Source: Sphaerisporangium sp039871875 (GTDB lineage Bacteria > Actinomycetota > Actinomycetes > Streptosporangiales > Streptosporangiaceae). Taken from it: DNA of 64,000 nt. Within the stretch, counting starts at the first letter, position 1. Each line of letters starts with the position of its first letter. A program made the position numbers and the translations under genes. Positions 1 to 10,934 of the stretch are shown here, piece by piece. The stretch is from assembly GCF_039871875.1 (NCBI RefSeq), contig NZ_JBDPMD010000032.1, positions 1 to 64,000 on the forward strand. The letters run 5' to 3'. The notes beneath the pieces were generated by a model. It searched no databases. It had not been told where the DNA came from and saw nothing but the letters and a program-made list of their open reading frames with translations.

Positions 1-130
1 CCCCATCGCCCCGCCCCTCGCTGGACACGCTCCCCTCAACCTCCGCCACCACCCCCTCCACGCCGCCGAGAGGCAGGCCACCAGCCACACAACCCCAGGA
101 CCCGGCCGCGTACCGCCGCGCGAGGCGGGG
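1..130. other. Window edge, no gene recognised
   Basis: This GC-rich stretch lies downstream of the endonuclease-like gene. Reading frames that cross it have the arginine/proline-rich composition of out-of-frame translation, and I see no start with a ribosome binding site. Confidence 0.5.
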
Positions 131-823
131 TCAGCCCGCGAGCAGATCGGCCACCACGGGAAGGTGGTCGGTGGCCGCGGCGAGGTCCGCGGCCGCGGTG
201 TCCACGCCGCCGCAGGAGCGCACGCGCAGCGCGGGGGCCGCGAACACCGCGTCGATGCGCCGCCCCGGGCGGCGGGCGGTGAAGGTGAGGCCGTCGCCGC
301 GCGGCGCCAGCGGGTAACAGTCGGCGAGGCGGCGGGTGAGGTACCGCCACACCGGGCCGCCCGGCGGCTCGTTGACGTCGCCCGCGAGCACCAGCGGCGC
401 CGCGAACCGCTCCGCGGCCCGCCCGGCCAGGGACATGATCTCGGCGGCATGGCACAGCCGGGCCGGCGCGGACAGGTCAAGGTGGACCGACGCGACGGTG
501 AGCCGCACGCCGCCCCGCTCGACCACCGCCAGGGCGACCCCGCGGCGCTCCAGCCCGGCGAACCCCCGCAGCAGGTGCCCCCCGGCGTGCAGCACCCGGA
601 CGTCCGGCGCGGCCAGCACCGCGACCCCGCCGGCCCGCAACCCGCTCACCACCCGCAGCCCCGCCCCACCGGCCAGGCGGGCACGCTTGCGCCGCCAGCC
701 GAGCAGACGCGGAGCCTCCTGCACGCACAGCACGTCGGGCGCCATGGCCCGGATGACCCGCGTCAGCGCGGCGTTGTCGTCGTACATGGACCGCACGTTG
801 TACGTGCCGACCCTGATCACCAT
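131..823 (-). CDS. Endonuclease/exonuclease/phosphatase family protein
   Basis: The 230-residue product carries the scattered metal and active-site motifs of the EEP (DNase I-like) superfamily: TYNVRS with Asn9, VQEAP with Glu36, SVHLDL with His114, GDVNEP with Asp149 and Asn151, Asp191, and a C-terminal TDHLPV with Asp219-His220. Such enzymes cleave phosphodiester bonds of nucleic acids, phospholipids or inositol phosphates using a divalent metal; the substrate cannot be read from the sequence. There is no signal peptide or membrane segment, so it is probably cytoplasmic. The ATG at 821-823 was chosen because a G-rich ribosome binding site precedes it and the family motif begins at once; the frame stays open upstream but looks non-coding. 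It points away from its neighbour glk by the same strand, about 150 bases downstream of it, and may share its transcript. Confidence 0.85.
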   Translation of the reverse strand: MVIRVGTYNVRSMYDDNAALTRVIRAMAPDVLCVQEAPRLLGWRRKRARLAGGAGLRVVSGLRAGGVAVLAAPDVRVLHAGGHLLRGFAGLERRGVALAVVERGGVRLTVASVHLDLSAPARLCHAAEIMSLAGRAAERFAAPLVLAGDVNEPPGGPVWRYLTRRLADCYPLAPRGDGLTFTARRPGRRIDAVFAAPALRVRSCGGVDTAAADLAAATDHLPVVADLLAG

Positions 824-970
824 CGCGCCACACCCCCTCGCAAGGACCTCACGTCCCGCGGCGCCCCCTCGGACGGAGATCGACGGGACGCGCGGCCCGA
901 CCACCGGCGCCACTCCCCGCCCGCGCACCCGACCTGATCACCATCGCGGCGCCGCCCGGGTGCCGGACCG

Positions 971-1915
971 TCAGGGGTGCCTGGCGAGGTCGGCCGCGCC
1001 CACCAGGCCGGCGGCGGGGCCGAGCTCGGCGGGGCGGATGTCGGCGTGCGGGCGGTGCTCGGCGGCGGTGAGGGCCCGCAGGAACGCGGCGCGGGCGTGG
1101 TCGATCCACAGGTCGGCGGCGCGGGACACGCCGCCGCCGAGGATGAAGCACCCGGGGTCGAGCACGGCCGCCATGTCGGCCATGCCCTGGCCGAGCCACT
1201 CGGCCATCGTGGTGAACGCGGTGAGGGCGCACTCGTCGCCCTCGTGCGCGGCCTGCGTGATGTGCTCGCCCTCGATGTCGGACACCGAGCCGCCCGCGAG
1301 GCGCAGCATGAGCGCCGCCCGGCCGGGGTCGGCGGCGGCCATGGTGCGGGCCTCGTGCACGAGCGCGTTGCCGCTGGCGTACTGCTCCCAGCAGCCGAGG
1401 TTCCCGCACCCGCACAGCCGCCCGCCGGGCAGCACCTGCATGTGGCCGAGCTCGGCCCCCATGCCCCAGCGGCCGCGGTACAGCACGCCGCCGAGCACGA
1501 TGCCGCCGCCGATGCCGGTGCCGACGGTCACGCAGACCACGTGGCTCTCGCCGCGCCCGGCGCCGAAGCGGTACTCGCCCCAGGCCATGGCGTTGGCGTC
1601 GTTCTCCACGACCACCGGCAGGTTGACCCGCTCGGAGACCTTCTTCTGCAGCGGCTCCTCACGCCAGGCGAGGTTGGGGGCGAACCTGACGATCGATCGG
1701 GTCTCGTCCACGAATCCCGCGGCACCGAGGCCCACGGCCTCGACGTCGTGCCGGGCGGCGAGCTCGAGCACCGCCTCGGAGATCGTGTCGGCGACCTGGT
1801 CGGGGCTGTCCGCCGGGGTGGGCCGCAGGAGGTTCTCCACTATGTGGCCCGCCTCGTCCACGACACCCACGGCGATCTTCGTGCCTCCGACGTCAACGCC
1901 GATCGTCAGCGCCAT
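971..1915 (-). CDS. glk: ROK-family glucokinase
   Basis: This 314-residue protein phosphorylates glucose to glucose 6-phosphate in the cytoplasm, and in actinomycetes the orthologue also mediates carbon catabolite repression (family knowledge). Visible features are the N-terminal phosphate-binding GVDVGGTKIAVG, the catalytic-region NDANAMAWGEY, GTGIGGGIV, the ROK signature with ELGHMQV, and the zinc-binding CGCGNLGCWEQYAS. Length is typical for the family. A GGAGAAGGG ribosome binding site sits just before the ATG. It follows the DUF5304-like gene by about 30 bases on the same strand, so it probably belongs to the ArsA transcript. The assignment to glucose rather than another sugar rests on similarity to actinobacterial GlkA and on the conserved gene neighbourhood. 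Confidence 0.93.
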   Translation of the reverse strand: MALTIGVDVGGTKIAVGVVDEAGHIVENLLRPTPADSPDQVADTISEAVLELAARHDVEAVGLGAAGFVDETRSIVRFAPNLAWREEPLQKKVSERVNLPVVVENDANAMAWGEYRFGAGRGESHVVCVTVGTGIGGGIVLGGVLYRGRWGMGAELGHMQVLPGGRLCGCGNLGCWEQYASGNALVHEARTMAAADPGRAALMLRLAGGSVSDIEGEHITQAAHEGDECALTAFTTMAEWLGQGMADMAAVLDPGCFILGGGVSRAADLWIDHARAAFLRALTAAEHRPHADIRPAELGPAAGLVGAADLARHP

Positions 1916-1946
1916 CTCTCATCCCTTCTCCCCGAGCCGCCGGCCT

Positions 1947-2495
1947 TCAGCCGAGGTCGATGTGCTGGACCCGGGTGCCCGTGTCGCCGGAGGACCTCGG
2001 CGCCGGCGGACGCGACACCGCCTCGACCGCCTGGCGGACGGCGGCGAACAGCTCCCCGCCCGCGGCGATCAGATGGTCGGTGACGTCCGCCCCCGCGTCG
2101 CGCCGGGCCGCCTTCAGGCGGCACACGGGGCAGGCGCGGCAGATGTACTCCTCGTCGTGGCGCTCGGCCACGGCGTCGCTCCACACGTCCCCGCCGCCGG
2201 ACCGGCCGAATCCCTGCCCGAGGCTGTGGCCGAGGCCGGCCACGCCGCCCTGGACCACCCCCTTGCCGATCTCGCGGCCGATGCGCCGCTGGATCGAGCC
2301 GAGGAACCGGCGCGCCTCGTCGACGGCGCCGGCCAGGGGATCGTTCTCCTCCGGTGCCGGGGGACGGCGCACGCGGTTCTCCGGCCGCCGGGCGCCGGCC
2401 GGGCGGTTCTCCGGCCTCCGAACGCCCGCCGGGCGGGCTTCGCCGCCGCCGTCGTGGGTCTCGTGGATGTGACTGTCGTCATGCTTCTCGGTCAT
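1947..2495 (-). CDS. DUF5304-like protein of unknown function
   Basis: The 182-residue product has a charged, low-complexity N-terminal third with repeated RRPEN blocks, then a region with a CRACPVCRLK cysteine motif around residues 117-126, followed by an amphipathic stretch (DHLIAAGGELFAAVRQAVEAV). The paired CxxC could bind a metal. By composition and position between an ArsA-like ATPase and glucokinase it resembles the actinobacterial DUF5304 family (from memory). No function can be assigned. Its start codon lies inside the end of the ArsA-like gene (17-base overlap), which suggests translational coupling. The repeated RRPENR segment comes from short duplicated DNA in the linker. Confidence 0.75.
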   Translation of the reverse strand: MTEKHDDSHIHETHDGGGEARPAGVRRPENRPAGARRPENRVRRPPAPEENDPLAGAVDEARRFLGSIQRRIGREIGKGVVQGGVAGLGHSLGQGFGRSGGGDVWSDAVAERHDEEYICRACPVCRLKAARRDAGADVTDHLIAAGGELFAAVRQAVEAVSRPPAPRSSGDTGTRVQHIDLG

Positions 2496-3675
2496 GGGCC
2501 CCTCCTGCCTGGAACCGTACCCGGAGGCGGCCGTCGCGGAGCGCCGCGTCGTGCACCGATCGGCGGGCGAGTGCGGCGGGCAGAGCCAGGACGCGGCGGT
2601 AGGACCCGGCGGTGACGATCAGCTCGTCACCCTTCCTGGCGAGATCCACGTCCTGTTTGTCCGCCAGCGGCAGGGCGAGGGACAGCTCGTGCGTGTCGTC
2701 CTCGGCGGTGATGGACAGCGGGGGCTCGCCGGTGGGCGGCGCGAACGGGTCGGCCGCGCCGTACAGCTCCTCGCCGAGCGCGGCGAGTGCCGTGGCGCCG
2801 ACCGGCTCGGCGGGCAGGTACGGCACGGTGTGCACCGGCAGCGGGGCGAACGACTCGCGCACGGACGCGAGGTGGCGGGCCTGGGCCTCCACCCAGCCGC
2901 GCCGCCACTCGTCCGAGCCGCCCTCGGGGAACACCCGGTTGGCGATCACGCCGTCCACGCGGTAGCCGTACAGGCTGAGCGAGGTGTAGGTGCGGCGGGC
3001 CTCGGCCACCACGACCGCCTCGGGGGTGAGCACGAGCCGTACCGAGGCGTGCGGGCCCGCGAGCAGCTCACGCACCCCCATCAAGCCGGTGTGCATGCGC
3101 TCCGCCGCGCTCATCACGCCGTCCTCGGGCACGCTGACGCGGGCCACGTGGCGGATCACCGGGGCGAGCGCCCGCATCAGGCGGCGGGCGGAGGGCAGCA
3201 GGCGGTTGACGTGCCAGTCGAGGGCCTCGGGCAGCGCGAGCAGGCGCAGCGTCTCGGCGGTGGGGGCACAGTCGATCACCACGACGTCCCACCGGCCGGT
3301 GTCCACCTGGTCGCGCAGCTCCAGCAGCGCGATGACCTCCTCGGCGCCCGGCAGGACCGTCAGCTCCTCGGCGGTGACCGAGTCGAGGCCGAGCTCGGCG
3401 AGCACGCCCTCGGCGTACCGCTGGAGCTCGCCCCAGTGGCGCTCCAGGGCGCGCTGGGTGTCGACCTGCTGGAGGAACAGCCCCGGTGCGGCCTGGCTGG
3501 GCTCGGGCGTGCCGGGCACGCCGAGGGCGTCGGCCAGGGAGTGGGCGGTGTCGGTGGAGACCACGAGGGTCTTGAGGCCACGGCGGGCGGCGAGCGTCGC
3601 GGTCGCGGCGGCGACGGTCGTCTTGCCCACTCCCCCCTTGCCCGTGAAGAGCAGGACCCGCGGGCTCGCGCTCAT
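2479..3675 (-). CDS. ArsA-like ATPase with C-terminal Hsp20-like domain
   Basis: The 398-residue protein opens with a deviant Walker A typical of the ArsA/Get3 class of SIMIBI ATPases (TGKGGVGKTTVAAA, residues 10-23), followed by STDTAHSLADALG and the Walker B region VVVIDCAPTAETLRLL. The last 75 residues (LSITAEDDTHELSLALPL onward) look like the small-heat-shock-like domain often found at the end of bacterial ArsA proteins. Arsenite-binding cysteines are not evident, so arsenic export is unlikely; a chaperone or protein-targeting role is more plausible by family analogy. The start is fixed by an ATGA overlap with the stop of the upstream SRPBCC gene, and its own end overlaps the next gene, so three genes are translationally coupled. 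Confidence 0.88.
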   Translation of the reverse strand: MSASPRVLLFTGKGGVGKTTVAAATATLAARRGLKTLVVSTDTAHSLADALGVPGTPEPSQAAPGLFLQQVDTQRALERHWGELQRYAEGVLAELGLDSVTAEELTVLPGAEEVIALLELRDQVDTGRWDVVVIDCAPTAETLRLLALPEALDWHVNRLLPSARRLMRALAPVIRHVARVSVPEDGVMSAAERMHTGLMGVRELLAGPHASVRLVLTPEAVVVAEARRTYTSLSLYGYRVDGVIANRVFPEGGSDEWRRGWVEAQARHLASVRESFAPLPVHTVPYLPAEPVGATALAALGEELYGAADPFAPPTGEPPLSITAEDDTHELSLALPLADKQDVDLARKGDELIVTAGSYRRVLALPAALARRSVHDAALRDGRLRVRFQAGGAHDREA

Positions 3676-4109
3676 CGGCCCTCGACGCGCTTCTTGAGTC
3701 CCTTGAGCGCGGTGTCCACGATGACCTTCTCGGCCTTGCGCTTGATCATGCCGATCATCGGGACCTTGAGGTCCACCGCCAGCTCGTAGGTGACCTTCGT
3801 GCCGTCGCCCTCGGGGACCAGCCGGTAGCTGCCAGTGAGGCCGGAGACCATGGAGCCGGCCTCGACGATGCGCCAGTCGACGGCCTCGTCGCCGGTCCAG
3901 CGGTAGCCGAGGGTGTACTGGTCGCTGATCACTCCGGCGTCCAGCACGAAACGGACCGTCTCCGGCCGTCCGTCGGCACCCGTGGTCAGCACCTGCGCGG
4001 ACTTCACCTGCCCCGCCCATTCGGGGTAGGAGGCGAAGTCGGCGATCACCTCGGTGACGCTCGACGGGCCGGCGGCGATCGTGATGCTCGACGTGGTGCG
4101 CTCAGCCAT
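3672..4109 (-). CDS. SRPBCC-family (polyketide cyclase/START-like) protein
   Basis: A 145-residue single-domain protein with the START-like helix-grip pattern: an opening MAERTTSSITIAAGP strand, DFASYPEWAGQVKSAQVL, a central VISDQYTLGYRWTGDEAVDW and the long C-terminal helix ending LKGLKKRVEGR. Proteins of this family bind hydrophobic ligands such as lipids or polyketide intermediates. The ATG at 4107-4109 matches where homologues begin; a GTG nine codons upstream is possible, and neither has a strong Shine-Dalgarno. Its stop overlaps the ArsA-like start as ATGA, so the lipid-binding protein and the ATPase are made together. The ligand is unknown. Confidence 0.85.
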   Translation of the reverse strand: MAERTTSSITIAAGPSSVTEVIADFASYPEWAGQVKSAQVLTTGADGRPETVRFVLDAGVISDQYTLGYRWTGDEAVDWRIVEAGSMVSGLTGSYRLVPEGDGTKVTYELAVDLKVPMIGMIKRKAEKVIVDTALKGLKKRVEGR

Positions 4110-4193
4110 GGGCTTACCGTACTCGTTCGCGGTCACCGCATGAACGCCGGAGGTCCGATCTTCGCAAAGGTCGTGCCCGCAGGTGTTCTGACG

Positions 4194-4970
4194 TCACAGA
4201 TCGAGGGCGAAGGGGCGTCCCCGGCCGCGGAAATGGCCCACGTTGACGCATTCGGTGCGGCCGATCCTGGTGCGGGCGGCGAGGGGCTGGTGGACGTGGC
4301 CGAACAGGGCGTAGCGCGGCTGGGTGCGGCGGATGGCCTCCAGGGTGGCCTCGCTGCCCCGCTCGAACCGGCGGGCCACCACGTCGTACAGCAGGCCGGG
4401 CACGGCGGGCGGGATGTGGCAGCACAACACGTCCACCGCGCCGACCGCCTCGACCTTGCGGGCGTACTCCTCGTCGTCGACCTCGTTCGGCGTGCGGTAG
4501 CGGGTGCGCAGGCCGCCGCCGACGAAGCCGAACGTCAGGCCGCCGATCTCGGCGGTCTGGCCGTCCAGCACATGGTGACCGTCGCGGGTGAACTCCGGCC
4601 ACAGCGCCGGCAGGTCGACGTTGCCGTAGGTGAGGTAGGTGGGGGTGGGCATGGCGGCGAAGATGCGGGCGTACTGCTCGCGGACCATGCGCTCGATGTG
4701 CTCGCGCGGCTCGCCGCCGATGGCGGCCCACAACGTCGCGGACAGCTCCCTGGCCTCCTCGAACCGGCCCTGCGTGCGCAGGCCGATGAAGCGGGTGGCC
4801 TCCTCGGCGCCGAACAGCTCGCCGAAGATGCCCTGGGAGTGGTCGTCGTAGTCCACGAAGAGCAGCAGGTCGCCGAGGCAGATGAGGGCGTCGGCCCCGT
4901 CGCCGGCACGGGCGAGGGCGTCCGCGCGGCCGTGGACGTCGCTGACGACATGGACCCGCATGCCGGTCAT
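4194..4970 (-). CDS. Calcineurin-like metallophosphoesterase
   Basis: The 258-residue product contains the metal ligands of the calcineurin-like phosphoesterase fold in order: SDVHGRADAL near the start (D and H), CLGDLL, YGNVD, CCHIPPAV and GHVHQPLA. Such enzymes hydrolyse phosphomonoesters or diesters, including cyclic nucleotides; the substrate is not visible. No signal peptide is present. Two in-frame ATGs lie three codons apart (4970 and 4961); neither has a clear ribosome binding site, so the exact start is uncertain. It lies upstream of the SRPBCC-ArsA run on the same strand and is divergent from the acyl-CoA synthetase gene. The same neighbour order occurs in Streptomyces (from memory). 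Confidence 0.85.
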   Translation of the reverse strand: MTGMRVHVVSDVHGRADALARAGDGADALICLGDLLLFVDYDDHSQGIFGELFGAEEATRFIGLRTQGRFEEARELSATLWAAIGGEPREHIERMVREQYARIFAAMPTPTYLTYGNVDLPALWPEFTRDGHHVLDGQTAEIGGLTFGFVGGGLRTRYRTPNEVDDEEYARKVEAVGAVDVLCCHIPPAVPGLLYDVVARRFERGSEATLEAIRRTQPRYALFGHVHQPLAARTRIGRTECVNVGHFRGRGRPFALDL

Positions 4971-5210
4971 CGTATTACCCGGCGCCGGCCCCGCCTGCTG
5001 ACCCGGCGTGCCCTCCTCCGTCACCCGGCTCGGCGTTCCGCACGTCCGGGGGCGGTCTCAACGTCGACGTCTGGGGGTAGATGACCCTGATAGCGTGGTT
5101 TTTCGGTTGGATAAAGGCTCGGTGACGGGTCTACCGGCACGTAACTTAACGCGATAGCGTCCGGGAAACCCGCCGAAGGACGGCCTTCGTGCGCATCCGG
5201 AGGAGTGAGC

Positions 5211-7010
<1,800 letters not shown>

Positions 7011-7018
7011 CCGGCCGC

Positions 7019-9023
7019 TCACCCGGGCAGGCCCCAGGCCCGCCTCACCTCGTCCAGGCTGCGGGCCGCGCGCTCGTCGGCGACGCCGAGGTCCCTGCGG
7101 ATCCCGGCGAGGATGTCGAAGGAGCCGGGGAAACCCGGCTCCGCGGCCTTGAGGACGTCGTCCTTGGTCAGTGCCGCGGTGAAGACCTCCTCCACGGTGC
7201 CGAGGAACGCGCGGCGCACACTGGCCAGGGGCTCGTGGTCGTCCACCAGGCGTGCCGACTCGCGGGTGACGAGCGCGGCGGCGACCTCCCCCAGGGAGGC
7301 GGGACGGCCGGGCAGCGCCGCGGCGGCGCGGGCGGTGCGCAGCAGGTCTCTCGGCATGCCGCCGGACAGGCAGTGGAACAGGGCGGTGAAGGGCACCGGG
7401 AGTCCCACGGCGCGGGTGTCGAGGAGGCGGATGGCGGTGGCGAGGTCCAGGGGCTCGACGCGGATGATCTCGTCGATGGCGCTGTCGAAGACGTCCCTGC
7501 GGCCGACGGGCGCGAGGTCGGCCTCGCGCAGCGCCTCGTCGGAGACCGACAGCAGGAACAGGCAGCCGGGGACGTCGAAGACGACCTTCAGCTCGTTGAG
7601 CAGGTCGCGGGCGCGGGCGGCGGGCTCGATGCGGTCGAGCTCGTCGATGCCGACGACCAGGCCGCGGGGTTTCCCGCCCTTCGTGGTGAGCTCGGTCGCG
7701 GTCACCGCGAGGAAGCCCTTCAGCGCGTCCACGATCTCCAGGTAGGTGAGTGGCTGGCGGGCGTGGCTGACGCCGCGCTTGGCCGACAGGCCGAGCCATC
7801 CCCCACCGGCGCTCACCCCCGCCTCGTCCGTCCGGGTCTGCAGGTACTCGATCCACCGCAGGTGCGCGGCGGCCTGGGCGGCGGCGTCCATCCCGGCCGC
7901 GGTCACCTGCCGGCAGAGCCGCGCGAACAGCCCCAGCATGAACTCGCGCCGCTCGTAGACCACCGGCGCCGCCATGACGACCCCCATGCGGTCACCGCCG
8001 TCCAGGCAGAAAGCGTGCAGCAGGTCGGTCTTGCCCACGCCGCGCGGCCCCGACAGCGCGATGCTGCCGCCGTCCATGCCGTTGGCCACGGCCACCAGTG
8101 TCTCCTCGGCCCTGGTCGGCACGTGGAAGCCCAGCCCGCGCACCTGGCGCAGGCCGGGCGCCTCGGCGAGCTCCAGCGTCATGGCGTACCGGCGTGCGAC
8201 GTGCGCCCCGATCTCCGCCCGCAGGAAGCCCCGCAGCGCCTCGGCCACCGCGTCACGCCAGGCCACGCGTAACCGCCCGGCCTCGGCGCGGTCCGCCTCC
8301 GGCGGTCTGACGCGTATCCCTTGACCGTCGGCCACCTTGAGGATGAGGAGGTACGGCACGACGAACAGAGCACCCGCCGCGAGCCCTACCACGGCGCCCC
8401 AGCCGTACGGAGTGTTCGCCCCCAGAGGACGGCCGTGCGCGTACTGCCAGACGAGCGCCCCCGAGGTCGTGGCACCGGCGGTGACGAAGATGGCCATGAT
8501 CAGCACCGCGACGAAAGCGGTGGTCCAGGAGCGGCGCGCCCTAGCGACCTCATCCCCCGCGCGCAGGGACCGCGACAGCCGGTAGAGCTTGGCGGCCAGG
8601 GTGGCGAACAGCGCGGACGCCAGGACCGATCCCACCAGCAGGGCGAAGCTGTCGAACAGGACGGCGCCGGGCGACAGCGCGCGGCGCTCGGTCAGGGCCG
8701 TCGCGTGCTCCCGGGTCCACCCCGCCACCGTGAACGCCGCCAACGCGATCACGGTGGCGAGCGCCACGCCGCCCCAGATCACCGCGCGTGCCCTGCGCGA
8801 CGAGCCCCATGAAGGCCGCCGCACGCGGCCGGCGGCTTCCCGGGTACTGCTCCTCGGCGGCCCGCGCGCGGCCGAGCAGGGTGTCCTGCTGCGTGAGAGC
8901 CGCGGCACGCAGGTCACGGGCCGCCGGGGCGTGATCCCGGGCCATGGCCACGGTGAGCTCCGGCTCGCCGAGTACCTGGTCCACGAGCCCGGCGAACTGC
9001 TTGTCCCGCTCGACGCCGTCCAT
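7019..9023 (-). pseudogene. Membrane P-loop ATPase, frameshifted near 8785
   Basis: Two overlapping frames together make one convincing protein of about 665 residues. The first frame begins at an ATG (9021-9023) behind GGGAAAGG and gives about 78 residues with normal codon use (for example GLVDQVLGEPELTVAMARD). Near 8780-8795 the coding signal moves to another frame, reached by dropping one base or restoring two in a CGCGCG run. The second frame continues with four hydrophobic segments (opening AVIWGGVALATVIALAAF), Walker A GPRGVGKTDLLHAF and Walker B LVVGIDELDRI, a STAND/AAA-like arrangement. Function is unknown; KAP-type or signalling NTPase roles are possible. If the second frame is read alone, a GTG near 8837 could start it, but without a clear ribosome binding site. 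The lesion may be real or a sequence error. Confidence 0.7.
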
Positions 9024-9119
9024 CGCACACCTTTCCCGCCGCCGTCCCCGGGTTCAGGATGACGCGAACCGCCTCCGGTGTCCCGGGTGTGCGCGAGTCG
9101 TGACGCGGGGGCCGTCTGG

Positions 9120-9131
9120 TAGGACTGCGGT
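9120..9131 (+). promoter_or_regulatory. Leaderless-type -10 for the methyltransferase gene
   Basis: TAGGAC lies six bases before the ATG with no Shine-Dalgarno between. It deviates from TANNNT at the last base, so support is moderate. Confidence 0.35.
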
Positions 9132-9737
9132 ATGGAGGGCGACGAGGGCCGGTCACGGGCGGAGACGCGGGAGTTCTTCGGGGCGCGGGCGGCGGGGTGG
9201 GACGAGAAGTTCGCCGATGACGGGCCGGCCTTCGCGGCGGCCGTCGCGGAGCTCGGGCTGGCGCCGGGCGGTACGGCGCTGGACGCGGGCTGCGGGACCG
9301 GGCGGGCGTTCGCGCCGTTGCGGGCGGCGGTGGGGCACGCGGGGCGGGTCGTCGGGGTGGACGTCACGCCGGAGATGGCGCGGGTCGCGCTCGGCCGGCG
9401 GGAGCTCGGGGGTGTGGTGCTGGGTGAGGTGGAGCGGTTGCCGCTGAGGGACGCGGTGGCCGACGGGGTGCTGGCGAGCGGCCTGATATCGCATCTTCCT
9501 CACCCACGGGCGGCACTGTCGGAGCTGGCGCGGGTCACCGTGCCCGGGGGCCGGCTCGCCCTGTTCTCCCCGGTGGGACGTGCGGTCCTGGCGGCACGGC
9601 GCGGCCGGGTGCTCAGTGCCTCGGACGTGCGGGAGCGGGCGAATCTGGAGCCGTTGCTGCGGGAGTCGGGGTGGGGGCTATCCCTGTTCCACGACGGGGA
9701 CGATCGGTATCTCGCCGTCGCCGTGCGGCAGGGGTGA
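9132..9737 (+). CDS. Class I SAM-dependent methyltransferase
   Basis: The 201-residue protein has the seven-strand methyltransferase signatures: motif I LDAGCGTGRAFAPL (about residue 50), the acidic VVGVDVTPEMARVA that binds the ribose of S-adenosylmethionine, and LSELARVTVPGGRLALFSPV near motif III/IV. An N-terminal TREFFGARAAGWDEKFADD resembles small ubiquinone/menaquinone-type methyltransferases. The substrate is unknown. It is convergent with the mannosyltransferase gene; six bases separate the two stops. The start lacks a Shine-Dalgarno and looks leaderless. Confidence 0.85.
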   Translation: MEGDEGRSRAETREFFGARAAGWDEKFADDGPAFAAAVAELGLAPGGTALDAGCGTGRAFAPLRAAVGHAGRVVGVDVTPEMARVALGRRELGGVVLGEVERLPLRDAVADGVLASGLISHLPHPRAALSELARVTVPGGRLALFSPVGRAVLAARRGRVLSASDVRERANLEPLLRESGWGLSLFHDGDDRYLAVAVRQG

Positions 9738-9743
9738 GGCCGG

Positions 9744-10919
9744 TCAGAGGAGTGTCGTGCCGGCGGCGGTCGGCTCGGGTGGGGTGTCGGGGGTCAGGAG
9801 GGTGGCGAAACGGGCGGCGACCTCGGTCCACTGCCATTCGCGGGTGATCCAGGCCCTGCCGTGCCGGCCCATGGCGCGGGCGCGGGCGGGGTCGGCCAGG
9901 AGGGAGATCAGGGCGTCGGCGACCTCGGCGGGGGCGGTGCCGTCCACGACGAGGCCCGTCTCGCCGTGCCGGACGGCGTCGGGCGCGCCGCCGGACGCGC
10001 CGGCCACCACGGGGAGGGCGGTGGCCGAGGCCTCCAGGTAGACGATGCCGAGGCCTTCGACGTCCAGGCCGCCGAACCGCGTGCGGCAGGGCATGGCGAA
10101 GACGTCGCCGACGTCGTAGTAGGCGGGAAGGCTGGACCAGGGGACGGGCCCGGTGACGATCACGGACCCGGACAGCGAGCGTGCGGCGGCAGACCGCTCC
10201 AGGGCCCGCCGGTAGGGTCCGCCGCCGACCAGGAGCAGCACGGCCTCCGGCACCGCGCGCAGCACGCGGGGCCAGCAGCGGACCAGGGTGTCCTGCCCCT
10301 TGCGCGGGACCAGCCGGGACACGCAGACGACCACCGGCCGGTCCCCGATGCCGAGGGACAGCCGGATCTCCGCGCCGCCCGCACCCGGCCGGAACACCGT
10401 GGTGTCCACCCCCGGCGCCAGCCGCACCAGCCGGTCCGGCGGCACGACCCGGGCGAGACGCTCCCGGGTGTAGTCCCCGAGATAGGTCACCGCGTCGGCG
10501 TGGGCCGCGATCCTGCCCAGCAGCGCCCGCGCCGGAGCCACCCCCGCCCAGGCCGCCTCGTGCCCGTGCGTGAGCATCACCACCCGCCGCGCCCCCGCCG
10601 CCCGCAACCCCGGCGCGAGCAGCCCGAGCGGCGCCGCGGCCCCGAACACCACCGTCTCGCACTTGTACCGCCGCACCAGCTCCCCCGCCCGCCGCGCCAC
10701 CCCCGGCACCGGCAACATCAGCGACGTAGGGTGCCGCACCACCGGATACGCCTGCCGCCCGTCGAACTCCTCACACCCCGCCCACCGCGGCGCGTACACC
10801 ACCACCGCCCCCGGCGGCAGCCGCGAGGCGAGAGCATGCACGAACGCCTGGATCCCCCCCGGCCGAGGCGGAAAGTCATTGGTCACGACAAGCGTCCTGA
10901 CACCCTCCCGCCCGCTCAC
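9744..10919 (-). CDS. pimB: GT4 glycosyltransferase, PimB-like mannosyltransferase
   Basis: This 391-residue GT-B enzyme opens with LVVTNDFPPRPGGIQAFVHA, the hallmark of actinobacterial PimB/MgtA-type mannosyltransferases, and carries the C-terminal Rossmann signatures VCVSRLVPRKGQDTL, LLVGGGPYRRALE and the nucleotide-sugar EGLGIVYLEASATALPVV. The family transfers mannose from GDP-mannose to phosphatidylinositol mannoside on the inner leaflet. Exact acceptor is inferred. The GTG at 10917-10919 gives a short MSGREGV leader; a GTG ten codons downstream (VTNDFPP) is an alternative, and neither has a strong ribosome binding site. It follows the tandem repeat array that begins within 16 bases of its start, so its promoter must lie in or beyond the repeats. 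Confidence 0.8.
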   Translation of the reverse strand: MSGREGVRTLVVTNDFPPRPGGIQAFVHALASRLPPGAVVVYAPRWAGCEEFDGRQAYPVVRHPTSLMLPVPGVARRAGELVRRYKCETVVFGAAAPLGLLAPGLRAAGARRVVMLTHGHEAAWAGVAPARALLGRIAAHADAVTYLGDYTRERLARVVPPDRLVRLAPGVDTTVFRPGAGGAEIRLSLGIGDRPVVVCVSRLVPRKGQDTLVRCWPRVLRAVPEAVLLLVGGGPYRRALERSAAARSLSGSVIVTGPVPWSSLPAYYDVGDVFAMPCRTRFGGLDVEGLGIVYLEASATALPVVAGASGGAPDAVRHGETGLVVDGTAPAEVADALISLLADPARARAMGRHGRAWITREWQWTEVAARFATLLTPDTPPEPTAAGTTLL

Positions 10920-10934
10920 GAGACGCCCGTGCGC

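Noticed and set aside
816..950. Duplicate CTGATCACCATCGCG at 816 and 937 near the endonuclease start
   Set aside because: Only 15 bases, and the second copy has no gene attached; probably a chance or old small duplication.
3288..3675. Arsenic resistance cluster around the ArsA-like gene
   Set aside because: No ArsB, ArsC or ArsR nearby, and no arsenite-binding cysteines.
4140..5084. Long plus-strand frame opposite the phosphoesterase
   Set aside because: Antisense of a well-supported gene, with shadow composition rich in G, A, V and R.
5089..5160. Two GATAGCGT words between the phosphoesterase and fadD genes
   Set aside because: Eight bases repeated once is not enough to call an operator.
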